A stretch of 59,867 bases of DNA from Candidatus Pacearchaeota archaeon. GTDB taxonomy: Archaea > Nanobdellota > Nanobdellia > Pacearchaeales > GW2011-AR1. Below the pieces are notes generated by a model. That model was not told where the DNA came from and did not search any database. It saw nothing but the letters and a program-made list of their open reading frames with translations. Shown here in pieces: positions 34,919 through 41,968 of this stretch; positions within the stretch are counted from its first letter, which is position 1; each line of letters starts with the position of its first letter. The DNA is taken from positions 1 to 59,867 of the forward strand of contig JAAOYJ010000041.1 of the NCBI GenBank assembly GCA_018221285.1. Reading direction: 5' to 3'. A program made the position numbers and the translations under genes.

Positions 34919-35149
34919 TTATCTCTCTAACTTCTTAGAGATAGTTAATAAGGGGTAAGTATTTTCATCCTTACTTATTTCTAATGTTAAGTTGGAAGGA
35001 TTTATCCCCCCTAAACATTGTTCTTCCGCCAAAGTTTGAAGAAGACCAGAGAGATTTCTATCCGCAATCTGGAATTTTTTATCCCCTCCATCATAACTTG
35101 CAGTTACAGTATACACTCCAGCATATCCTGGTTTTTCTTTATCGTTCAT
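34919..35149 (-). CDS. Hypothetical protein, 76 residues
   Basis: The ATG at 35149 (MNDKEKPGYAGVYTVTASYD) is chosen because a TATA-like TCTTTAAATAG lies at about 35170-35180, which gives a leaderless start; the TTG at 35164 would fall before it. The protein is small with beta strands and a helical QTLAEEQC region. Its stop abuts the convergent DUF2073 stop. Function unknown. Confidence 0.5.
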   Translation of the reverse strand: MNDKEKPGYAGVYTVTASYDGGDKKFQIADRNLSGLLQTLAEEQCLGGINPSNLTLEISKDENTYPLLTISKKLER

Positions 35150-35207
35150 TAAAATTTCTTCCAACCTATCTATTTAAAGATTTATATCATAAAAGAGATA
35201 GATAATT

Positions 35208-35783
35208 TTATTCTAATATTTGTAAAACTTTATTTTGTTGGTAAAATTGTTCGACACTGTCTTTAATCCCCATTGTTATCCACCAAGGAGGATTAGTTGA
35301 AAAATCTCTTGGTTCTCCCTTATATTTTATTTCTCCTTTGTAAATCATATGTGGCAAATGAAAAGGAATTAAATGAGGCCCTAATCTCCCTCCTTCTTTT
35401 TCAGGACGAACATGAACCAAATGATCTCCTTTAAACCAAACACCATTTCTTAAAACAGCCCTTCTGATTGCTACATCGTGTATATGGTTGTTTACCGTTT
35501 CTTGAATATCATAACTAAATTTTGCCTCTATATTTGAAGGTGCAGTATCATAAACATCGGAAGCAGTTGAGATAAGCCAATTTAAGACATCTTTATTTGC
35601 TTTAAAGAATTCATAATATCCATCTTCATATATTTGAAGGGCTTCTGGTTTTTGGATAATTTGGTCTCCCCATTGCCAAGCTATTTTCCATTTACCACTT
35701 CCAAATTCTCCATCATATTTTTCATGAATTTCATTTCTACTTGTTCCAAAATATCCTGGTCTTTCAATTATTTTCCTCTCCAT
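35208..35783 (-). CDS. Conserved-looking hypothetical protein, 191 residues
   Basis: A soluble protein rich in aromatic residues (KWKIAWQWGDQ, PPWWITMG) with an ordered, enzyme-like composition, including HVRPEKEGGRLGPHLIPFHL. No signal peptide or membrane helix is seen. TCTTTAAATAAG upstream is a TATA-like box. Nothing in the motifs lets me assign a family, although the density of conserved-type residues suggests a real fold. Confidence 0.55.
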   Translation of the reverse strand: MERKIIERPGYFGTSRNEIHEKYDGEFGSGKWKIAWQWGDQIIQKPEALQIYEDGYYEFFKANKDVLNWLISTASDVYDTAPSNIEAKFSYDIQETVNNHIHDVAIRRAVLRNGVWFKGDHLVHVRPEKEGGRLGPHLIPFHLPHMIYKGEIKYKGEPRDFSTNPPWWITMGIKDSVEQFYQQNKVLQILE

Positions 35784-35875
35784 AATATTAAAACTTATTT
35801 ATCTTATTTAAAGATAATTATCCTCCAGGAGGTGTTTTCAGAAAAAATTAAATACTCTAATCTTCTTACTTAATC

Positions 35876-36289
35876 ATGCCACACCAATGTGTAAAATGTT
35901 CTAGGATTATTCCTGTAGCAAGTAAAGAGTTGCTGGAAGGATGTGCTGATTGTCATGGAAGGTTTTTCTTTTATATTCGGGATGAGCAGATGCAAAAGGT
36001 GAAGGAGAGTCCGATTGATATTCCTGAAGAAGAGAAAAGCACGATTGAAAAGGATATTCGTGAGATGGCAGGGATTACAGACGAGGATGCTCCAGTTATT
36101 TTAGATATTGAATCTGTCAGAGCTGTTGGTTCTGGAAAGTTTGAGATTGATATTGTGAATCTGTTTAGAAAAGACAGACCATTAATTTACAAACTTGAAG
36201 AAGGAAAGTATATTATTGATTTAGCATCAACACTAGACAAAAGCATGAAAGATGTTCATGAGATTAGAGATCCTCTTGGTAAGAAATAG
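35876..36289 (+). CDS. DUF2072 (OapC/ArvC-like) zinc-ribbon protein
   Basis: The 137-residue protein begins with a zinc ribbon (CVKC near residue 5 and CADC near 25, both CxxC) and ends with a mixed domain (DIESVRAVGSGKFEIDI). It matches the DUF2072 family that accompanies the Era-like GTPase and DUF2073 protein in many archaea; here all three lie within 2.5 kb, with two minus-strand genes between. It is probably an RNA-binding partner. The family is recalled, not searched. Confidence 0.75.
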   Translation: MPHQCVKCSRIIPVASKELLEGCADCHGRFFFYIRDEQMQKVKESPIDIPEEEKSTIEKDIREMAGITDEDAPVILDIESVRAVGSGKFEIDIVNLFRKDRPLIYKLEEGKYIIDLASTLDKSMKDVHEIRDPLGKK

Positions 36290-36575
36290 GTAATCCGTCT
36301 AAGATTATACTGTATTTAGACACTCTCGTCCTATAAGAATTAAAAATACTCCTCAACTCAGATTTTGGTAAAGGAAGGTACCCTTTTCTAACGATCCTTT
36401 TACTTTTTAATCTTGATTTTAAGAAAAAAGAATGGGGGGATGGTGTGGTATTTCTTAGTTTTTCGACAAGGGCTCCTTGACGACCTAATGTTCCAATACA
36501 GATAATTTTAGAATTAGTTTGGAGATAAACATTATTTCCTTTTCGTAAGAGATTCACATGTGTTATTCCTTCCAT
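36264..36575 (-). CDS. Hypothetical protein, 103 residues
   Basis: A basic protein with a beta-rich start (GITHVNLLRKGNNVYLQTNS) and a lysine and arginine-rich middle (FFLKSRLKSKRIVRKG). It overlaps the end of the zinc-ribbon gene by 26 bp on the opposite strand. The ATG at 36575 lies 30 bp from a TATA-like ACTTATAAA shared with cca. The basic character suggests nucleic acid binding; no family is recognised. Confidence 0.55.
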   Translation of the reverse strand: MEGITHVNLLRKGNNVYLQTNSKIICIGTLGRQGALVEKLRNTTPSPHSFFLKSRLKSKRIVRKGYLPLPKSELRSIFNSYRTRVSKYSIILDGLPISYQEDL

Positions 36576-36596
36576 AAGAAATTCTATTTGATTAGA

Positions 36597-36605
36597 TTTA
36601 TAAGT
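36597..36605. promoter_or_regulatory. Shared divergent TATA element
   Basis: TTTATAAGT on the plus strand reads ACTTATAAA on the minus strand. It lies 29 bp before the cca ATG at 36626 and 30 bp before the minus-strand ATG at 36575, so one TBP site sits symmetrically between two leaderless genes. Confidence 0.65.
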
Positions 36606-36625
36606 ATTATGACACTACCCTAATC

Positions 36626-37897
36626 ATGACAACGAAAGTCCTCAAGCAAGTTCTAGAACAAGTAAAACCCCCTAAGGAAGATTTGGATTTTATAGATAAA
36701 CATCTAAAATCATTTTTGGAAAAGATAAAGAAGAATGCTGCGAAGTTGGGGATTGACGCAGAGGTTTTTGTCGGCGGAAGTTTTGCCAAAGGAACTGTGA
36801 TAAAGAAGGATTATTACGACGTGGATGTTTTTGTGAGGTTTGATAAGAAATATAGAAAAGAGGATTTATCAAAACTAGCGAAAAAGATTCTTAGTAGAAT
36901 GAAAGGGGTTTCGGTAATACATGGTTCAAGAGATTATTTTCGGTTGAAAATAACAAAGGATTTTTTTATTGAGATAATCCCTGTGTTGAAAGTGAAACAT
37001 CCTCGAGAGGCGGATAACATAACTGACTTGTCCTACTCGCATGTGAAGTATATGCACAAGAGGGTGAAGTCGCAGAAGATTTTAGATGACATAAGAATTG
37101 CTAAGGCGTTTTGCTATGCTAATCATTGCTATGGTGCTGAATCTTATATTAGAGGGTTCTCAGGTTATGGATTGGAATTACTAGTTTATCATTATGGAGG
37201 TTTCCTAAAATTTATTAGAGCAATTGTAAAGATAAGTGATAAGGAAGTTATAGATATTGAAAAACAACATAAGATCAAGCGGGCTATTTTGATGGATTTG
37301 AATAGTTCAAAGTTGCAGTCGCCGATTATACTGATTGACCCGACGTATAAGCAGAGAAATGTTCTGGCTGCATTATCTTATGAGACCTTTGAGAAATTCC
37401 AAAAAGAATGTAAAAAGTTTTTGAAAAGCCCGTCTGTAAAAGCATTTGAAATTAAGAAGACAGATTTGGAAAAAATAAAGAAGCAAGCTGTAAAGAACAA
37501 ACATGAATTTATCTTGCTGGAAGCACAGACAAATAAGCAAGAAGGGGATGTTGCAGGAAGTAAGTTATTGAAGTTCTACAAACATCTTGACAAAGAGGTT
37601 GCAAGGTATTTTGATGTTAAGAACAAAGGCTTCAATTACAATGGAAAGAAATCAGCAAGGTATTTCTTTGTAGCAAAGAGTAAGGGAAAGATTTTGAGAG
37701 AAGGGCCTTTTGTCAAAGATAAAAAGAATGTTAAAAGATTTGAAAAAGAGCATAAACACACTTTCATAAAGAAAGGTAAGGTTCATGCTTGGGAAAAAGT
37801 TGATTTCAGCCTCGGTAAATTCATTGCGAACTGGAAAAAGAAAAATAAGAAGAGGATGAAAGAGATGAGTGTTAAGGGTTTGATTGTTTTAGGATAA
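36626..37897 (+). CDS. cca: CCA-adding enzyme (archaeal class I tRNA nucleotidyltransferase)
   Basis: The 423-residue enzyme adds CCA to tRNA 3' ends. The nucleotidyltransferase motif GGSFAKG is at residues 50-56, followed by the catalytic carboxylates DVDVF at 65-69. FFIEIIPVLKVKHP carries the third acidic position, and RGFSGYGLELLVYHYGGF is typical of the archaeal class I neck. The tail is basic. The tRNA-Leu in this window has no encoded CCA, so the enzyme is needed. It shares the divergent TATA box at 36597. Confidence 0.95.
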   Translation: MTTKVLKQVLEQVKPPKEDLDFIDKHLKSFLEKIKKNAAKLGIDAEVFVGGSFAKGTVIKKDYYDVDVFVRFDKKYRKEDLSKLAKKILSRMKGVSVIHGSRDYFRLKITKDFFIEIIPVLKVKHPREADNITDLSYSHVKYMHKRVKSQKILDDIRIAKAFCYANHCYGAESYIRGFSGYGLELLVYHYGGFLKFIRAIVKISDKEVIDIEKQHKIKRAILMDLNSSKLQSPIILIDPTYKQRNVLAALSYETFEKFQKECKKFLKSPSVKAFEIKKTDLEKIKKQAVKNKHEFILLEAQTNKQEGDVAGSKLLKFYKHLDKEVARYFDVKNKGFNYNGKKSARYFFVAKSKGKILREGPFVKDKKNVKRFEKEHKHTFIKKGKVHAWEKVDFSLGKFIANWKKKNKKRMKEMSVKGLIVLG

Positions 37898-38176
37898 ATA
37901 TCTTAAAATAGAAATCGCTGTTGCTCCTGTTAAGAATCTTGCAGCATTCTTAACAGAGTAAAGAATCATTTCCTCTTGAGGAGTTTGAAAGCCATTTAAT
38001 CTATCTGCAAAAGGGCTACTTATATAAGTAACTAAAGGGGTACCCACAATTCCAGCAAAAACGCTTCCCCCTGGAAAAATAAGTTCTCCAAGAGCTCCAA
38101 AACCTAAAAAAATATGGTCATCATTTTTATTTCTTGCTGATTTTTCTAATTCGTTTGGGTTGTCTCCTCTTTCCAT
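37889..38176 (-). CDS. Small membrane-associated hypothetical protein
   Basis: The ATG at 38176 is selected because GGAG lies 9 bp upstream and the start follows the previous stop as TAAAATG; the longer frame from 38215 would overlap the upstream coding region. The product has 95 residues with a hydrophobic hairpin (FGALGELIFPGGSVFAGIVG) and a C-terminal TGATAISILRYL helix. It is the last gene of an operon led by the second TrmB gene. Confidence 0.6.
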   Translation of the reverse strand: MERGDNPNELEKSARNKNDDHIFLGFGALGELIFPGGSVFAGIVGTPLVTYISSPFADRLNGFQTPQEEMILYSVKNAARFLTGATAISILRYLS

Positions 38177-38177
38177 T

Positions 38178-38459
38178 TTATTTTTCTCCATCATAAAATT
38201 TATCTCTCCAATCAATTATAAAATTCTTATCAAAATCATATGCTGCAAATTTATCCATGGCCTGATTAAACTCTTTTTCAGGTTTATCAATTAATCTTGC
38301 TACATATTCAACAATATTGACAATACCGTCTCCATCTGAATCATGTTTCATAATCTCATCATAAGTAGAGTGATTGTTTCCTATTGCATAAGCAAAAGCT
38401 GAACTTGTTAAAGTAATCAATACTAACGGAATAGTTAGTATCTTTATTAGAGATTTCAT
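38178..38459 (-). CDS. Exported EF-hand-like small protein
   Basis: The 93-residue protein has a signal peptide (SLIKILTIPLVLITLTSSAF) and two acidic loops, DSDGDGIVNIVEY and DFDKNFIIDWRDKF, that resemble EF-hand calcium sites. It starts 1 bp after the previous stop, with GGAG before the ATG. The product is probably a calcium-binding exported or periplasmic-side protein that could work with the surface stalk proteins, but its partner is unknown. Confidence 0.65.
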   Translation of the reverse strand: MKSLIKILTIPLVLITLTSSAFAYAIGNNHSTYDEIMKHDSDGDGIVNIVEYVARLIDKPEKEFNQAMDKFAAYDFDKNFIIDWRDKFYDGEK

Positions 38460-38460
38460 T

Positions 38461-38703
38461 TTATTTTTCTCCTTCTAATAACTTCTCAACTTTTCCAACT
38501 TGTTTTCTAAGAGTTTCGGAATCCTCATCCCACTTTTTATTTGGCTCCCGTTCATATCTTTCAATAAACGTCATTGCGTAATCTAATTGGTCTCTTGTGA
38601 GAACATGTAATTTCTTTTCAAGATTAAGTCTAGCATAACCCACATATTCAAAAACTAAGGAAGCTACGTTATAATAATTTGAATTGTCAAAATCCTTTTT
38701 CAT
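38461..38703 (-). CDS. Small helical protein, 80 residues
   Basis: A charged helical protein (LVFEYVGYARLNLEKKLHVL, DYAMTFIERYEREPNKKWDE, LRKQVGKVEKLLEGEK). GGAGGT lies before the ATG, at the end of the second TrmB gene. It is in the same tight operon as the EF-hand-like gene. Function unknown. Confidence 0.6.
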   Translation of the reverse strand: MKKDFDNSNYYNVASLVFEYVGYARLNLEKKLHVLTRDQLDYAMTFIERYEREPNKKWDEDSETLRKQVGKVEKLLEGEK

Positions 38704-38708
38704 CCCAA

Positions 38709-39485
38709 TTACCTCCCAAGCGCCTTCTCAAACAATCCTGCGAAAGCTTGTGAAAAGAAAGGTGAGTTTAACCAGATTGCAATATCCTCGTTGTTCTTAT
38801 CTTTTGATAGATAGAACAAAAGCTCCTTTCTATCAATTATGAAAAACTTAGCTTCGATGTCTACTTTCTTAATTTTAATCTCGAAAAGATTTGCCAATTG
38901 CTTGATTAAATCTTCGTCGCCTGAAAGAGCAATCTTTACCTTAATCTTTGATTGCTTAAGATAGTCAAAAGTCTGTTTGAAGAGTTTCTGTTTTGATTTG
39001 ATGTCTTCTGCGTTTGTGCAAACAATTACTTCTTTCTTTGCTTCTTGAATAATTTCTTTAAGATAATTAGTGATCGTTGATTTTCCTTTCAGAGCTGCTG
39101 AGATGTCTTCTCTCTTTACAGGATCAATTCCACCCTTATACAACTCTTCAAGTTGAGTAAACTCGTTAGTATCCTTAATCTTCGAAAGACTATCTACTCT
39201 TTCCTCTGCTTCTGTTCTAACATTGTTTCTTAGTTTCTCAATAATTATCTTCGGTTTAACACCAAGATACTTAACTGGTTTCCCGATTTTGATTATTGCG
39301 AATCCTTTCTTCTCAAGACTCTCAAGAACATCATAGGTTCTTGACCTTGGAACTCTCGAAATCTCTGCAATCTCTCCAGCAGAAGCGACTCCTTTCCCAA
39401 GCAAAGCTAACCATACTTTTGTCTCATAGACATTCAAATCAAAGTAATCTTTGATTTTATTTATTAATTCTTGTTTGACTAACAT
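38709..39485 (-). CDS. TrmB-family transcriptional regulator (copy 2)
   Basis: The 258-residue regulator has an N-terminal winged helix (DLNVYETKVWLALLGKG, then RVPRSRTYDVLESLEKKGF), nearly identical to copy 1 at 3477. The C-terminal effector domain is diverged, so the two copies probably share or cross-recognise operators but sense different ligands. It leads an operon with three small genes. A palindromic-looking TATA element at 39515-39525 lies upstream, shared with the divergent gene. Confidence 0.88.
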   Translation of the reverse strand: MLVKQELINKIKDYFDLNVYETKVWLALLGKGVASAGEIAEISRVPRSRTYDVLESLEKKGFAIIKIGKPVKYLGVKPKIIIEKLRNNVRTEAEERVDSLSKIKDTNEFTQLEELYKGGIDPVKREDISAALKGKSTITNYLKEIIQEAKKEVIVCTNAEDIKSKQKLFKQTFDYLKQSKIKVKIALSGDEDLIKQLANLFEIKIKKVDIEAKFFIIDRKELLFYLSKDKNNEDIAIWLNSPFFSQAFAGLFEKALGR

Positions 39486-39514
39486 TTTTACTACTCAGTT
39501 CAGAGAAAAAAATA

Positions 39515-39525
39515 CTTTATAAATG
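39515..39525. promoter_or_regulatory. Divergent TATA-like element between TrmB copy 2 and the plus-strand gene
   Basis: CTTTATAAATG reads CATTTATAAAG on the other strand. It is 40 bp from the minus-strand ATG at 39485. On the plus strand it is 45 bp from an ATG at 39560 and 83 bp from the ATG at 39598. Confidence 0.5.
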
Positions 39526-39597
39526 TTTCTATCTGTTACTTTTCTAAAGTGAGGACAGAATGGAAAGTTATTTAAATGGGAAATTTTTGAGGGATGT

Positions 39598-39966
39598 ATG
39601 GAAAGAAAAAACCCTCCTTTTGGAACTAACAAAGGGGAAAATAAAGATGAGAAATTTTTCAAAAATAGATTTGTCAAAAATAGATTTTCAAATTCTTCTT
39701 ATGCAGGAAAAGTTATGGAGATTGATCCTCATGATGTTTATCTAATACCATCAATATTTGCTGAACAATTACCAGGTAAAAATGGTAAAGGCTCTTTAAC
39801 ATTAAGGTTAGAAACTGAAACTCCTTCAAAAGTAAATCTTCAAGGTCATGAAGGGATATTACCAATGACAGAAAAACATTTCTATGAATATATTGAAAGT
39901 GTGAATAAGCTTAGAGATGATAAATTAATTGTTCAGAGAGTATATGCTCCTAAGACTGTATTTTAA
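39598..39966 (+). CDS. Hypothetical protein, 122 residues
   Basis: The C-terminal two thirds look like a real soluble domain (VMEIDPHDVYLIPSIFAEQL, GSLTLRLETETPSKVNLQGH). The N-terminus is uncertain: the ATG at 39598 has a GAGGG just upstream, but the promoter at 39515 better fits the ATG at 39560, which lies in another frame and yields only 61 codons. A frameshift near the start would join them. Function unknown. Confidence 0.45.
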   Translation: MERKNPPFGTNKGENKDEKFFKNRFVKNRFSNSSYAGKVMEIDPHDVYLIPSIFAEQLPGKNGKGSLTLRLETETPSKVNLQGHEGILPMTEKHFYEYIESVNKLRDDKLIVQRVYAPKTVF

Positions 39967-40034
39967 CCAACCAATAACTTCCCAACCAACATCCCTGCAA
40001 AAATCCCTGCAGTAATATAAGGCATTTGGTAAGA
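39963..40034 (-). pseudogene. Scar of a duplicated presenilin-like gene C-terminus
   Basis: The minus strand reads SYQMPYITAGIFAGMLVGKL then a stop, closely matching the end of the protease gene at 40128 (MPYITAGIFLGMLTSW). There is no upstream coding region, only a 90-bp unrelated spacer, so this is the 3' end of a lost tandem copy. It overlaps the convergent hypothetical gene by a few bases. Confidence 0.75.
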
Positions 40035-40127
40035 AAACGGCGTTTTCTTGGAACAGTCCATCTTTCCCTTCGCACTGAAGCAGTTTGCCTAAACACTTCG
40101 ACGGCAAAAATTACATTCAGGATTGAT

Positions 40128-41078
40128 TTATAGTAATGCCCATGATGTCAGCATTCCAAGGAAGATTCCCGCTGTAATATAAGGCATTGCAGGATAAAAC
40201 TTCTTTTTTTCTGCAAAGAAAAATAAATAACCAATTCCAAGTGTTGCTCCGAGTGTTACAAGTAATGCTGAAGCCAGTCCAAAAGTCTTAAACATAACTC
40301 CTGCAGCAATTATTGGAAATATAACGTCGCCTCCTCCGAGAATCGCCACATTCATCTTGAACTTCTTTGCCTTGAATTTCTCTTTTGAAACTTTTTTATC
40401 CTTATACCTTGCCTTGAATAAATTAATCTTCTTCTTGGTCTTTTTATCAGTATATGGAACAAAAAATCCTCCAAAGATATTCAACTTGTCTATTTGATAC
40501 TTTGCCATCTTCTGCATTATCCCTGAATGCCAAACAGCCCACATATCATAAACAGAGATTAGGACAAGAAGCGCGATGATAGTGTAGATATTCAGTATCG
40601 GGACAAACACTGCAGCGATTCCAGGATAAACAAGAAGTTCTGTAATATTGTGTACAAGGAATTCTCTTCGGTAGATTTTGATAAATGCTAAAGGGATTGC
40701 AATTATCAAAGAGATTGTAGTGGCATATCCTAATGGGGATAGAACCGAATTAAATGAAATTCCTAAAGCAATAATCACCACAACAAAAAACCAGAGTTTC
40801 AGGACAAACGCAATCCTGAATTTAGTTAGTAAAAAAAGAAGAGTGATAGCAATGATAAATGCGAATATAATCGAGATGAAAATTTCATTAAATTCTCCAG
40901 CATCTTTTACTTCTGGAGTTTCCAAACCAAACGGTAAGTCTGGCGCATCAACCTCAACAACCTCTCCATTAACAATCTTGGTCGAAGAATAATGATTAAC
41001 AACATACAACCCAATAAACTGAGTTAGGATAAACATTATCAAAAGAACTGCTGTAATTTTTAGATTATACTTTGTCAT
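40128..41078 (-). CDS. Presenilin/signal-peptide-peptidase-like intramembrane protease
   Basis: The 316-residue multi-spanning protein has the YD motif (SVYDMW, Asp178) and the GxGD-type motif GGGD (Asp251), the two catalytic aspartates of the A22 family, plus a PAMPYITAG segment at the PAL position near residue 297. Nine or so helices are predicted. The loop between the two aspartates is lysine-rich and about 60 residues long. It probably cleaves membrane peptides such as signal-peptide remnants or pilin leaders. A duplicate end lies just downstream. Confidence 0.88.
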   Translation of the reverse strand: MTKYNLKITAVLLIMFILTQFIGLYVVNHYSSTKIVNGEVVEVDAPDLPFGLETPEVKDAGEFNEIFISIIFAFIIAITLLFLLTKFRIAFVLKLWFFVVVIIALGISFNSVLSPLGYATTISLIIAIPLAFIKIYRREFLVHNITELLVYPGIAAVFVPILNIYTIIALLVLISVYDMWAVWHSGIMQKMAKYQIDKLNIFGGFFVPYTDKKTKKKINLFKARYKDKKVSKEKFKAKKFKMNVAILGGGDVIFPIIAAGVMFKTFGLASALLVTLGATLGIGYLFFFAEKKKFYPAMPYITAGIFLGMLTSWALL

Positions 41079-41137
41079 TTTAACCTCTTTATTAAAATAA
41101 GAATGAAAAAGAAGTTTTTAAAGTTTTAATTAAAATA

Positions 41138-41169
41138 GCTCGCTGTGCTCGAGATAAGAAAGTAATTAA
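41138..41169 (+). repeat. Dispersed repeat, copy 5 (partial)
   Basis: A left-half copy with GCTCGCTGTGCTCGAGAT and AGTAATTAAT; the AGCTTCGCATTAT core is lost and only CAGCATTAT is seen 20-30 bp later. It is placed between the protease start and the collar-like gene end. Confidence 0.65.
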
Positions 41170-41270
41170 TCAAAAATAACCTGATAAGTTACTCCCAGCA
41201 TTATATGAAGTTATATCATTAATAACATCTTCCTTAACGAAGAAATCTGGCAAAGCCGATTTCGGAGAAA

Positions 41271-41825
41271 TTAATTCTTCTGACAATAAACAATATTTAG
41301 ATATGGGGGCCACGAATTCATTGCAGATGAGCCGGTGTTTCCTGTGCCTCCAACAGTAGTGCCAGAAGAACTTCCTGTTGAGGTAGTTAAATGTCCTGCT
41401 CCTGTAGACATTGCCCATCCCTGACCCCCAGTTCCTTGAGCCATACTGGCACCGTTTGCACCAATCACAGACATATGTGAAGAGGTATGGGTGTGGGCAA
41501 TCACAGTATTATATGTATGAGTATGGCTCCCAGCACCATGAGAATGAGTTTCTGCTCCTCCTGATCCTACATAAGTTGGATTTCCTCTTGGAACTTTTCC
41601 GTCTAATTCACTAAACCTAGTCCAATCTTGAGGGCATGAAGTATCGAACATCATAATTGCGCCAGAAGGAGTTCCTCCTCCCTCAATCTCTCCAGCACTA
41701 TGTCCAAACACCACAGGATCAGAAGTTCCGTAAGCAACAACCCCAATCCCAACTAAAACAATAAACATCATTGCCATCAAAGTATACAAGGCCCTGTTAG
41801 AAATTTGAATATTTATCTTCCTCAT
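41271..41825 (-). CDS. Membrane-anchored protein with phage-tail-collar-like domain
   Basis: The 184-residue protein has an N-terminal membrane helix (RALYTLMAMMFIVLVGIGVV), then a collar-like domain: FDTSCPQDWTRF, DGKVPRG, and SWPPYLNIVYCQK at the end, which matches tail-collar proteins of phage. The middle is rich in His, Gly and Ser (ETHSHGAGSHTHTYN). The anchor replaces the usual tail context, so it is probably a cell-surface display or adhesin, not a virion part. No other phage genes are near. Confidence 0.8.
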   Translation of the reverse strand: MRKINIQISNRALYTLMAMMFIVLVGIGVVAYGTSDPVVFGHSAGEIEGGGTPSGAIMMFDTSCPQDWTRFSELDGKVPRGNPTYVGSGGAETHSHGAGSHTHTYNTVIAHTHTSSHMSVIGANGASMAQGTGGQGWAMSTGAGHLTTSTGSSSGTTVGGTGNTGSSAMNSWPPYLNIVYCQKN

Positions 41826-41880
41826 TTTATGTTATGTAAAAGATTAGGAGTTTTATAAATATTGTTGTTTTGAAGAAATA

Positions 41881-41944
41881 GCTCGCTGACGCTCAAGATA
41901 AGAAAGTAGTTAATGAAATAGCTTCGCATTATACATTGAGCAAC
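41881..41944 (+). repeat. Dispersed repeat, copy 6
   Basis: A full copy from GCTCGCTGACGCTCAAGAT to GAGCAACC with the core GAAATAGCTTCGCATTAT. It lies about 25 bp past the minus-strand fttA stop and about 55 bp before the collar-like gene start. Confidence 0.85.
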
Positions 41945-41968
41945 CAAGATTTTGATAAGAATATAAAA

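Noticed and set aside
39560-39745. A 61-codon plus-strand frame starting nearer to the promoter
   Set aside because: It is low in protein-like features after the first 30 codons; the longer frame at 39598 is favoured, though a frameshift joining them is possible.
41170-41418. A minus-strand frame running past the collar gene end, with a protein-like tail (SALPDFFVKEDVINDI)
   Set aside because: It overlaps the collar gene in another frame and has no start or promoter; the tail could be a gene remnant but is too short to call.
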